A stretch of DNA of 64,000 nucleotides, taken from positions 3,584,517 through 3,648,516 of the forward strand of contig NC_090956.1 of assembly GCF_040807025.1 (NCBI RefSeq), in the 5' to 3' direction. Origin of the DNA: Struthio camelus (lineage: Eukaryota > Chordata > Aves > Struthioniformes > Struthionidae). Within the stretch, counting starts at the first letter, position 1, and every line of letters starts with the position of its first letter. Positions 38,090 to 59,500 of the stretch are shown here, in pieces. The notes beneath the pieces are model-generated. The model was not told the origin of the DNA. It saw nothing but the letters and a program-made list of their open reading frames with translations, and did no database searches. Position numbers and translations under genes: made by a program.

Positions 38090-39553
38090 TTTATTCTCAT
38101 CACTAACACTTGGGACCTGATTTGGAGGAACAAAACTAAGTAATCTTCAGCCTGGAGGAAAAGCACAGGTTTTTCCTCTTACAAACAAGATAGATAGCTG
38201 TAAAGAAAACTAAACCGCAGTAGGTGTTCACATTGAAGTCCACAGGATTTCTCCATCTCTACCAGAGTGCAAAACCAGCATAATTCTTCCATTAAACTTA
38301 AGAATATATTCCTTAGCACTTGGTTTAGAGCCAGAACCAAAGTCCATTAGCAGCCACTCAGAAAAAAAAAACCAAAAACCACCCAAACAAAACATACCTT
38401 CTTAATAAAAAGAAGCATAAACCAGTTCAGTTCTTGCAAACCTGCTCAGAGAATCATTCATATCCTGCCCCATAGCATGAGGCTTCAGGGGAACAAGATC
38501 TCTATACAGCAGCAATACATGCTTCAGAAAAGTCACCTGACAAACTGGAAGGGGTGTTTGCTGTAGAGCAGTGAGGCTCTGCGCAGAGACCCTGGGAACG
38601 ACAGCACTGACCCGTCTGCCCAGGAGGTGGCCCCCAGCCATGCTGCAGTCTGTCAAGGGACTGATGCGCAGCGTCTCCTCACAGTCAGCAGCATGTTTCC
38701 TGCCACCCTCCTGTAAGCCCACGTCGGGGTGCTTGCAGCAAAACAGTATCTTGGGAAAAGGGACTTGAAGCCATGGCACCCCAGTCGAAGAGAGAGCCCT
38801 GTCGTTTGGACAGAGCTGATACTGGCAGAACGAACAGCTAGGGGTGAGCTTGCCCCTTTTGGCAGCTGGCAGGGTTTCCAAAGAATAAAACCCACAGTCC
38901 AACTTGCTATACCTTCGGATTGGCCTGCAGACCCGGAGACAGGGCTCCCACCCTTTCCCCAAAGGCAAGCAGAGAGCATGGCACAGTATGACTAAATTTA
39001 GTGCTGGTGAAAGGACTCGCTCAGCACCCAGGACGCTGAAGCCCAGCAAGCCAAGAGGTCTGCAGGACACAGCAGCAGCAAGGGATTGCTCCTCTCCAGC
39101 TCACCAACAGGTACCTGGGTCTGGACCACCTGCCCCAGGAACCAGAGCAAGTTCAGCCGCAAGGCCCACTCGGGCCTCGGTTTCAGCGTGCTAGGGATGC
39201 CTTACAGTTGCGATGGCAGTCTGGCGCCGACAGTAGTTCACCGGGAACTGGTCAGAGACCAAACTTGCTTCACATCGGCTCCTAACACCCAGCAGCAGAT
39301 GGGACTCACCTTTAGGTACTAGAGGCATGGGCTGAATTTGACCCGAGTAAGGCAGAACCTCACAGTGAAAGTCTCCTTATGCCGTCACCCATCTCTTTTC
39401 AGGCACGTTTTATTCAGACAGGGAATACTTTTGCTCATAAAGTGCAAGAACTTTGCCTCTTACTAGAGTCAACTAGAAGCATCGCAACCCTTGCAGCAGG
39501 GAGCAGCAGACAGATGAGTGGCAGCCTACGTTCAGGAGCTCCCAACGTACCAG
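38090..39553 (-). terminator. MIEF2 3' UTR with two candidate poly(A) signals
   Basis: On the minus strand AATAAA occurs at 39,414-39,409, about 140 bp after the stop, and again at 38,095-38,090, about 1.46 kb after it. Alternative short and long 3' UTRs are therefore possible. Frames in this segment (such as 38,402-39,070 minus) resemble no protein. Confidence 0.5.
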
Positions 39554-42238
39554 TCATTTCTCCTTCAGCAGGAGTTCTGGCTCAGATATGGCCCCGTAGA
39601 GCATGAAGCCCATCTCATCGATTTCCTCTTCCAACAGCTCGCAGAAGAGGTTGATTTTGTGGTTGAAATAGGAAGGGAGGGCCCCTTTCTCCAGATAGCC
39701 TACCAGCTCTTCAAGTACCTGCTGGAACCTGGCAGCAAGGCTTCCCTCTGCCCAGTCCGAACTGGTGGCACTGAGGTGGAGGACAACGTGCGTCAAGGGG
39801 CTGCCGCTCAGTTTGCGCAGCGAGGGATGGCTTTTGCAGATGCCGTTCAGGATGCGGAGGCAGTACTGCCTAGCTCCACAGTCACCAGCATCCAGCTCTT
39901 TCACCTTTGAGACCTCTGCCCTGTAAAAGCTCTCAAGCCAGAGGTTTTCCACCAGTCCTTCAGGAGGCACAGCCAGAAGAACCTTGTCCTCCATTTCCAC
40001 CACTGGGAAGAGGGTCACACTCAGCTCCACCTGGTCGTGTTTAACTTCCAGCTTCAGCTCTTTGGAGGCTACAACCGGTCGGATGATGCTCCCCAGCAAG
40101 CTGCCAATGGCAGGCCAGTTGATGGAGGCCACCAGCATCTTGTGGAGCGTCTCATTGAGCGCGTTGGAGGAGAGGTACCTGCCCACAATGAACCTGTCCC
40201 AGGGGCTGCGCCCACGAGGAAAGTACTCCAGATCAGTCCTCTTGATCATCCAGTACTGGGGGTTTCTCACAACAGTGTCCTCTCCTGGGATGAGGCTCCA
40301 GAGCCCAGGGTCAAGGATCACTGGCAGCATGAAGTCGACACGGTCAGCAGCAAGAGCCCCAAGGCCGTCAAGCAGGGGACCGCTGAGGAAGAGGCTGCCA
40401 AAGGGCAGCTCCGGGCACTTGCTCTGCAGGAAGTTCTGCAGTTCTGCGCAGATGTCCCTGGCCAGCTGCTGCGTGAGGGCCACCTGCTCCTCGGGGATGG
40501 CGAGGTGGCTGCTGTAGTGCAAGAGGAGTTTCTCCTGTAGCGTGAGGCAGCGTCGAGGGCTGGATTCGACCCGAAGAGTCTCTGGAGGGGCAGAACAGTC
40601 CCTGGGCTCTGTGAAGAGGGGATGGGGCAAAGGGAAGGAAGAAGTCAGCAAGGGCAAACAGCTCTCAGCAGATCATCCACAACACACAGCAGCAGCTTCT
40701 CCTGCCACATCCAAGGGGAAGGCCCGAGCTGAAAACCCAATTCTCGGCTCGAAAAAAACTCGATTCTCGGCTCATCTGCCCTTGGACACAAGGCCAACGT
40801 TGCCATGAGGGGCATCACTGAGTACTTTGATGTTAACAGCCCCTTTCAGCCGAGGCAGAGCTCAAACCAACCGTAAAACCGTACAGCACCCAGCACAACC
40901 TCCTGGCTAGAGATGGATAAACCAGGCGAAGCAATAGCAGCCAGAAGGGTCCCTCGCAAGTCTCAGCCGCAGTTTTTGTCCCCGCCACGCTCGGCTAGAG
41001 CCGGGCCCTGATGTCTGCCTGCTAGCCTGAGTCCGACAGACGATCCTGCTCTGGGCCAGAGGGCTCCTGGGAGTCTGCTATCTCAGGATCAGCCCTGCAC
41101 CAAGCTGGGCAGGTTTTCTGCTAAGAAAAATGCCGTCTTTGTAAGCCAGCATTTTTCTAGGTGATTTATGAGCATACTTTCCTCTCTAGATAGAGAGCTG
41201 ACCCAAAACCAAGCACAGCAGATACCGCTCAAACAGAAACAAAGCCCAGACAGCCTTCTACCACGACACGTTTGCCGAGACGCTCGGGGCGTTATCGGAG
41301 GTGTTATTCCTGCAGGCATTGCCTAAAAAGGGACCGCAGCTTGGGAGCCTCCCGCGAGGAAAGTCATAATCAGGTCAGCTTTCCGGTTACCGAGCTAAAA
41401 ATAACCCGGAGCTCCCAGGCAGCCGGGAGCACAGCGCAGCCGGCCCTGCCACATCAAGGTGATCTTCACCAGCCCCGCGCAGGCGGAGCGCGGTGGCACC
41501 GTCCCGGGCGCGGAGGGAGCCTCACCTGGCACCGGCGGCCGAGCGGGCGAGAGCAGAGGCTCACTGAGGTCCTCCCTCCTCTGTTTCTTAGGGGGTTTTT
41601 GCGTTGCCTTGATCAAGGCCAAGTCCTGCCAGCTCTCCTCCAGGGTCTTCTGTTCTGCTTTGGGATCGCCTTCGTCGCGAGGGCTGGTGGCTCGGTCTAT
41701 CAGCTGTGGGGAGACCCCGAAGCGGGGGGAGGCACGCATGCATCGCTGCTCTTAGCGGCTCCAATTCCCTGCACCCGACTGCACCCGGCTCCGGGGCTGG
41801 GGCACAAACGCCGACAGGGAGGCCCCGCAACGGGTCGCTCCCGCAGGGCGTTCCTGTTTGCAGGCGGACAACGTGCAGCGCCCAAACGCTCAGGTGCAAA
41901 GGCCAAATTGCTCTGGCCACAGCATCCTCGCACACCACGCTCTGCGTGCAAACACCAGGAGCGCGGAAGGGAAAATCCCCGGGAGCGCCCCCCTTAGCGG
42001 AACATTGCTCCTACGGACAGGGAAAAGGGATCATCCAGGATCCGCAGCAAGGAAAACCCAGCGCAGACAGGTTGCTCTCTCTGTACGTTACCCGCTTGAC
42101 GGCCAGCGTGGCGATGGCGAGCGCGGCCGCGGCGCCCACGCCCAGCACCAGCCTGGCGTTGGCCAGGAGGAAGTCGACGGCGCTGCCCAGCCCGCTGTCG
42201 TCCTGCCGCTTGCCCCGCTTGGCTGCGAACTCCGCCAT
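39554..42238 (-). CDS. MIEF2: mitochondrial dynamics protein MiD49 (mitochondrial elongation factor 2)
   Basis: Outer mitochondrial membrane receptor that recruits DRP1 for fission. Three coding exons: 42238-42092, 41703-41526, 40608-39554; product 459 residues (human 454). The first exon encodes the N-terminal anchor (MAEFAAKRGKRQDDSGLG, then hydrophobic LVLGVGAAAALAIATLAV, about residues 30-47) ending AVKR; the second starts LIDRATSPRDE, as in human. The third carries the Mab21/nucleotidyltransferase-like cytosolic domain (CLTLQEKLL, LPFGSLFLSGPL, SPWDRFIVGRYLSS, NWPAIGSLLGS). The name-level choice of MIEF2 over MIEF1 rests on the N terminus and on synteny between TOP3A and FLII. Start ATG has a strong context (GCGACCATGG); an acceptor-like CTGCAG just upstream suggests a non-coding first exon. 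Intact. Confidence 0.95.
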
Positions 42239-43346
42239 GGTCGCCCTGCAGCGGAGGGGAGAGGACAGGAGCCGTGGCGAAAAGCAGGATCCGGCCAGCT
42301 CGGCACCTCCTTTGCACGCACGGGACACCGGTCACTGGGTCCGGTGCCGCAGGAGACCCCGGAGAGCGCGGGAGCCCCTGGGGCGCCCCGGCCGGAGGGC
42401 ACAGCGGGCCGCCCGGGAGGCTGCTGGCGCAGAGCAAGGTTCACGCCGGATGTCGCCCGCCTCCCGTGCTGCCCTTGGAGCAACTGTCCTGGCTCGGCCG
42501 CAGGCGGCTCGGAGGCCGCGGCGGCCCACGGCTGCTCGGCCCCTACGGTGCTGCCCCCCTCGAGGGCAGTACGGGTGGGCAGGTGATCGCAGGCACACAT
42601 CACCCCGACAGCTGTAGCACCCCAGGGCTGGGACACACTGGGAACCCCGAACCCGCTAGGCTGGAGCCCGTGAGGTCCCCACGCTGCCTGCAGCACCGGC
42701 CCGCGAGGGCGCCGCAGAGACCCCACGCGAGACCCGCTGGCTCCGGGGGCACCCAGAAGGAGGAGACCCGCCCCCACCAGCCCCCCTGCCCCCCCCAACC
42801 ACTAGGCTGCACACCCCCCGCCAGAGCCCAGGCCCTCGGGACCGCCCACGGACACCGCAGCCGGGCGCGACCTCCCCCGCGTGTGCGCGGCCCACGGTGC
42901 TCCGCAGCGGGGCTCGGGGACATCCGCCTCCCCCCCCCCCCACCGCGGGACACCCCGCGCGGAGCCCCCCGACCGGAGTCCTCCCGCCCTCCCTGCGCGC
43001 GCGGAGTCGCCCCCACGCGAGACCCCCCCCTGCCCCACGCGCGCGCTCACCCCAGCGGCGCGCGCCGCGGCGCGCCCGGACGTCCCCCGCAGCCGGCGGC
43101 GCGGAGGCAGCCAATGGGAGCGCGGCGCCGCCCGCCCGCGTTCGGAAATAGAACGCCGAGCGCCGGGCGCGCTGCCGTCACGCGCCTTAAAGGCGCCGCG
43201 CGGGCCGGGCGCGGGGCAGGGCTGCGGGCCCGGCGCGCCCCGCCGGCAGCGACGGGGTTAAAGCGGCGCGGGGCGGGGCGGCGGCGGGGGGTGGCGGTGC
43301 CGGCGCGGCCCCCCCCGGGTCCCCCCGCCCTTCCGCAGCGGCGGCC
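42239..43346. promoter_or_regulatory. divergent CpG promoter region of MIEF2 and FLII
   Basis: The two start codons are 1.1 kb apart and the whole gap is extremely GC-rich with dense CpG. Visible elements include a CCAAT box at 43,111-43,115 and an ETS-like CGGAAAT near 43,142. Poly-C runs occur near 42,930 and 43,025. Long open frames on both strands are a result of the base composition. Start sites and any MIEF2 non-coding exon cannot be placed by eye. Confidence 0.6.
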
Positions 43347-53922
<10,576 letters not shown>

Positions 53923-54409
53923 TGGCCAATGGGTGCCACGCGGGCCGGCTGCTTCCTCTGCAGGGCAGCCGGCCCTCGCCAGCACCCCTGCGCCGCTCAC
54001 GCCTGCTCCCCGCCGAGCCAGCCTGCGGCTGTCAGCTTCCTGAGCTGGGGCCAGCAGAAAGCACCGATGGGGGTAGGGGGTGTGCTGGGGCTGTCCTGAC
54101 CCTCTACGCCCTCCACTCCCGGCCCGGAGCCCAGCTCAGCCCCCTTCCCCTCTGCGGGGACGTATGGGGCGGCGTGGGCTCCTGGTGCGCCCTGCGTGCG
54201 AGGGGGATGCCTCCTCCCTGGCCAGCACTGAGCTGCCCCTGTGACTAGGGGGCAGGAGCCCTTCCCAGGGTGGGGGGAGGATGCTTTGCTTAAGAGCATT
54301 GCGTGGCTGGGGCCAAGCAGGGGCTCCGACCCCGCTGTCATGGGGTGATGTCCCCAGGCTCGGCCCAGGCCCCCGGCAGGGGCTGTCCTTTCCGTACCAT
54401 ATCAATAAA
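53923..54409 (+). terminator. FLII 3' UTR and poly(A) signal
   Basis: AATAAA at 54,404-54,409 (in ATCAATAAACATTGC) lies 482 bp after the stop and is the only strong signal here. The preceding sequence is GC-rich and non-coding. Confidence 0.8.
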
Positions 54410-54692
54410 CATTGCACTTGTCACCATGCGGCTGTGCCAGGCTCTGACTGCGCCCCTTCTCGTGCCTGTATGGGTCCCTGGCAGGCCACGGCCAGGCCCG
54501 ATCCTGCTCCACTGCAGCTCGGGGGCCCTAGCGCCCAGCCCGGCTCTCCTGGTGGCACAGCGGTGGCCAAGGCCCTGCCAGCCCCACGCCCTCCTATCCC
54601 GTTCCCAATACCCCCAGCCTCCAGCCCTTGGCCACAGTCCCAAGGCTGAGGCTCCCTGGACACTGGCAACCCCAATAGTTGGTATTAAATGC

Positions 54693-56522
54693 TTTATTTT
54701 CAATATTAAAAACCAGTATTTTTAATAACTAAACAATGCTAAATTCATCTTACCAAAAAAAAGGATGAGGTTTTTTTTTTTTGGGGGGGGGGGGGGGGGG
54801 GGAGAGGGGGTTGTTCTACCAGGGACACTACAACCCCAGCTGGCAGCGACGGGGCTCCTGGGCAGCGCTGCCTCTCCCTGGCCCCCCACCATGTACCGCA
54901 GGAGAGCCTTGGGGGGGGGGGGGGGATCAGGAGGGGCCGTGCCCCCATGGGCCCCTGCAGCAAGAGGAGCAGGTGCTCAGCTGAGCCCAGCCACACGGAG
55001 GGACAGCCACCGTGGGCCAAGGGACAGAGCCAGCGTCACTGCAACCCTCTGCAAGGACAGAACGGGGCTAGGGAGCCCAGTGGGGATTTGGCACAGTGAG
55101 GACCCCCCCCACCCAGCCACCCTGGAGCAGGGGCGATCCCAGTCCTGGGGAGGGAGAGGGGCCGGGCTCCCCCCAGGCAGCTCTGTGCCCCATCTGCCCC
55201 CACCACCAGGCACAGGCATGGAGCCAGGAGCCAGTGTGTCCCCCTGCTCCTCTCCGCCCACCACCCAGTGAGATCCCATCCCAAACCCACCCCTGGCAGG
55301 AATTAGTGTTGGGAAGGAGCAGCAGGCAGGGAGCCCAGCCTGGAGAATAGCCCTTGGAGAAGCCACTAAGAAAAAGGCCACCTGTGACCCCCCCCCCCCA
55401 ACTCCCACACCCTTCCCAGACTGCTCGAGCGCTCCGGTGCTGGAGCGGGGACCTGTACCCCCACGGGGCTCAGGTGCGTGCCCACCCTGGGAAGCAGCAG
55501 CAGGACAGGGCCCGTGCAGGGCCACCTCCTGGCAGAGGGGACGGTCCCTGCCCAGCAGCCGGGAGCCTCCTCGCACATGCCCAGGGGACAGGGCTGTAAA
55601 CTGCAGGGAGCCAGGTGTGTAAACAGAGACAAGGGTGCACGGTGCTGCGCCTGAGGGCTCCCGGCCTCCCTTCGCTTCATGCCTCCCCAAGGGGCCGAAA
55701 CCAGCTGCCGGGCGGACCTGCCGCTGCTGCCCGCGAGCCCCCGGCCCTCCCCGCGGAGCCGGGGAAGCAGCAGCCCCTGGGAAGGGCACGCTGGAGCAGG
55801 GGACAAGTTACACTCGACCATATAAAAAAAATTTCTTCCCCGGGAAGAGTTTGTGTGACACAGCCCCCCAGCAAGGGGCCGCCGGAGCCAGCCGCCGAGG
55901 CGGACGGGGGGCACGCAGCCCCCCATGCGTCGGGGCCAGCAGGCTCCGGCGCCCGTCGGCGGAGGCTGGGAGGGAGGCGCGGGGAAGGGACGTGCCGGAG
56001 CTGGGGGCACGCCGGCAGCCAGTGCGGATGTTAGAGAAGAGGCGAGTCTACGTTACGCGGAGGGGCGCTGGGGAGAGTCCAGTCGAGTCACGCGTCCCGG
56101 GAATCCAAGCACTGAGATGAGCTGGAGAGGCCTCGGGCGCCGGCGATCCCTGCAGGCAACGCAGCCCCTGAGAGCCAGCCGGGAACAGGGCTCTGGAGCC
56201 ACCGAGGAGGAGGAGGAGAAGGCGCTGGGGTAGAGACCAGACTCCCTGGACCTGCCTTTACCTTCCCCGCTGCCTCCCCATGGGTCCCTTGCAGCCCTGC
56301 GAGACTGGGAGCGTCCCAGTATGCACTGGAGCCACCTGGGAGCACAGACCGAAACGGCGCAGAGGTCCCCATACTGCCACCCTGCATCGTGGGGGTGAGG
56401 GCTGCAGAGGCAGGACTGGATTGCAGACGTGTCCCTACATGCACCCAGATGTCCCCTCCACCTAGTGTCCTCGAGGTGGCACAGGGCTACCTGCCATCAG
56501 GGACACCAGCCCCTCACGCACC
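54693..56522 (-). terminator. LLGL1 3' UTR and poly(A) signal
   Basis: On the minus strand AATAAA at 54,698-54,693 lies 1.8 kb after the LLGL1 stop, so the 3' UTR is about 1.8 kb. It includes homopolymer runs listed below. No coding similarity on either strand. The signal is about 280 bp from that of FLII. Confidence 0.65.
54771..54802. repeat. adjacent poly-T (12) and poly-G (20) runs
   Basis: Twelve T (54,771-54,782) directly followed by 20 G (54,783-54,802) on the plus strand. In the LLGL1 transcript this reads C20A12 close to the end of the 3' UTR. A further 15-G run is at 54,911-54,925. Confidence 0.9.
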
Positions 56523-59500
56523 TCACTTGATGAGGATCCCCGCGGGCCGGGCCTCGTCCTCGCTCATGTTCCTCAGGTTCCTCTCTGCTTCCTCTGAGGA
56601 CCTAGCAGGGCAGAGGCTGGTGAGATGCAGGCCTGGGGGCTCGGCCGCTTCCCCAGGCCCTGGCAGAGGCCACAGCAGTTTGGGCACTGCCAGCTCTGCG
56701 GGGTCCCAGCAGAGGTGCAGCCCCAGGGGCGGATGCTTGCAGAGACCCTGCACACTCATCACCCCACTGCTCCCCACTTACGCCAGGAAATCCTTCACTT
56801 CCTCCACGGTTATGTCGCCGGTGGTGTCCAGCGGGTTCTCCATGCTGCTGTTGGGGGACTCGATGGGGCCGGGGGAGAAGGCCGCCTGGTGCTCCTCGGG
56901 GGACCCTGGGGGGTCAACAGGGAGGTCAGGGCTGGTGGGTGGCCACAGTGAGCCGCCAGGCCCATGCCAGCCCCCACGCAGCCCATCCGGCCCCAAAGGA
57001 GGGCCGTTGGGGTGCAGCCAGGACACGCAGCGGGGTGACCCTCCAGCCAACCCCCACAGCCAGCGCAGACGGCAAGGGACTGCCTGCGAACCCATCAGAC
57101 AGACAGCCCAGCCCAGAGTGCCCACGGCCCCGCGCCCGTCCCCTCCGCGGCACCCCCGGGAAGGAGGGTCACTCACGGTCGCTGTCGGCAGGGGAGTGAT
57201 TGGCCTCGGGGCTGTGCGGGACGTGGGTGCCGTTTGCCTGCGGCAGCTTCGGCGTCACCATGAAGTTGTTGCTGGAAGGAACCAGGGGGGAATGTTAGCG
57301 CCAGGTAACATGAGATACCCCCCCCACCCGGGGCAGGGCACAGACACACATGAGGGTGCTTCCCCACGCAGGGAGGGGAGGCAAACAGACCCCCCCCCCC
57401 ACCCTGAGCTGTCGCAAACCCACGTATCCCCCAGCGAGCCCTGCACCCTCGCAGCAGGTCCCCGGCAGAGCCCATCTCCACCCCAGCCCACCTGAGACAG
57501 GAGGTGTCCTGGAGCCTGGAGACCTCCAGGGAGCACAGCGGCTCCGTCACATTCCTGGTGCTCAGGGAGAAGCGTTCAAATTCGGATGGTGAAATCAAAT
57601 AGAAACCTGGCGGAGGGACAGAGAGTGTGAGGGACCCCCACGTTGGGCTGCAGAGTTGGGGGAGAGCAAGGCCGAGGGGTTTGTACCGGGTGGGCAGAGC
57701 CTGGAGGCGATGTCCAGCCTGAGACAGGCATGGCCCCAGCCCCAGCGAAGTGAGCCATCAGGCCCCCACACGGCCCCTCACCTTGGCCGTGCTTGGTGAA
57801 GACGCAGGAGGCGATGCCGCTGATGTCCTCCTTGCGGATGCAGCTGTAGTGGACCTGGGGCCGCAGGCCGGGCACCGTGAAGATGTGGATGTCGCCCAGG
57901 TTGGTGAGACAGGCCAGGCAGTTCTCCGCGTAGTCCTCGGAGGCGGCGCTGGCGAAGCTCACCAGGGCCACCTTCCGCACCCGGCACCCCTCGTGAGCCG
58001 TCAGCTTGAACTTGGTCTTGGCACTCACCTTGGGCAGCGTGAACACCTGGGGCGGGCAAGAGGAGCCAGTCGATCACCCCTGGCTGCAACACCCGGCTCC
58101 CACAGAGAACGGAAACCCTCTGGATTTCACAGGGCATCAGAACAGCCTCCCACTGCAGCAGCCCCAGAGAGGCCTCAGCAAAGGGTCGCATGTCCCCCAA
58201 GAGCCAGCATCACCCAGATGAGCAGGAGCCCTCAGGTTTCAGACGAGGTGTCTGGGCAATGCCCAGAAGTACCTCATCCCTCCTCGTCACCTCCAGCTTC
58301 CGCTTTTCTGGATCACTTTCCTGTGTCCGGTGCTCTGTGCCGAGCAGGTGGGGGCACGTTGCAGTGGCTGAGGACAGAGCCTGGCCCTATGCTTACCTTG
58401 AACTGCTCCTCTGAGGAGATGAGCATGGAGTGGCTGCCCTGCATGTCGGGGGCTTTGGCCAGGTCCCGTGAGACCTCGTAGGGCTCGGGCAGTGGGTTCC
58501 CCCGCCCATCCAGCACGGCGATGGCCACCACGGGCGCCCGGTGCATCAGCTGGATCTCTTTGCCCAGAACCGCCTCCACCGCACGCTCCGAGAACTTCTC
58601 CTGTGACGGCACCTCCAGGGCATAGGCAAACACGGACCCCGAGTTGGTCCCTGCCCACATCGTGGGGCCGTGATGGGCCGCTGCAGGGGCAGGAGGAACA
58701 TCAGCAGCATGAGAAACCAGCCTCCTCACAGCACAGCACCAGTCAGGCCGGAAAGGCCCGTCTCAGGGGCGCTTTTCCCGAAGCTGCCTTGGCAGAGCAG
58801 AGACTGGGAGGTGAAGACAGCAATCCTCATACTTCAGGGCCAGCACTGCATGAGTCAGGCTGAAAACCCCTCCTGCCCCATAGGGCCACCAGCACATGGG
58901 TCCAACCATGCTGGAAAGCCCCAGCAGAAGGAGGCAGAAGGGAAGCAGCGAGCTCTGCCAGGAACAGCCACGGACGGGGTTGGGGAGTTCCCAGCCCACG
59001 CAGGGGCCGTGGGCCTTACCATCTCGGAGGAAGGTATCCGCGAAGTAGAGGCAACGCACCACCCCTGAGAGCGAGTCGTCTGCCGAGCGGGGCTCAATCC
59101 GCCTCTGCACAGGCGTCATCTCCACCTCGGGGGGCCCTGCCTGCTCAGCCAGCTGGGCATTGGCTTCCTGGACCTGGGGAGAGAAGAGGGCTCAGCCGTG
59201 GGTCCAAACCACGGCCGGCCATGGGAGAGGGTGCGGGCAGCAGGGCCAAGGGGCTGGGAGAGCCAGGTTATACCCTGCCACATCAGTGCCAGGCAGGTTT
59301 GTGCATGAGCCAGAGGGGCCTCTCGGTAATTCAGACCTCATCTTTACACACAGCCCACCAGGCTGCGAGCAAGCAGAGGGGAGCAACGGTGATCTGGCCC
59401 CATTTTGCTACACAGCAAAGGAGATCAGGGCGAGGAGCAGTGACAGCCGTGCCAGAGAGGCTGGCAGGGCACAGGGCCAGGCCCCGGGGCAGGGACAGTG

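Noticed and set aside
41272-42617. Plus-strand frames of 241-303 codons over MIEF2 exons
   Set aside because: They are antisense shadows of MIEF2 and of the CpG promoter; the minus strand carries the conserved protein.
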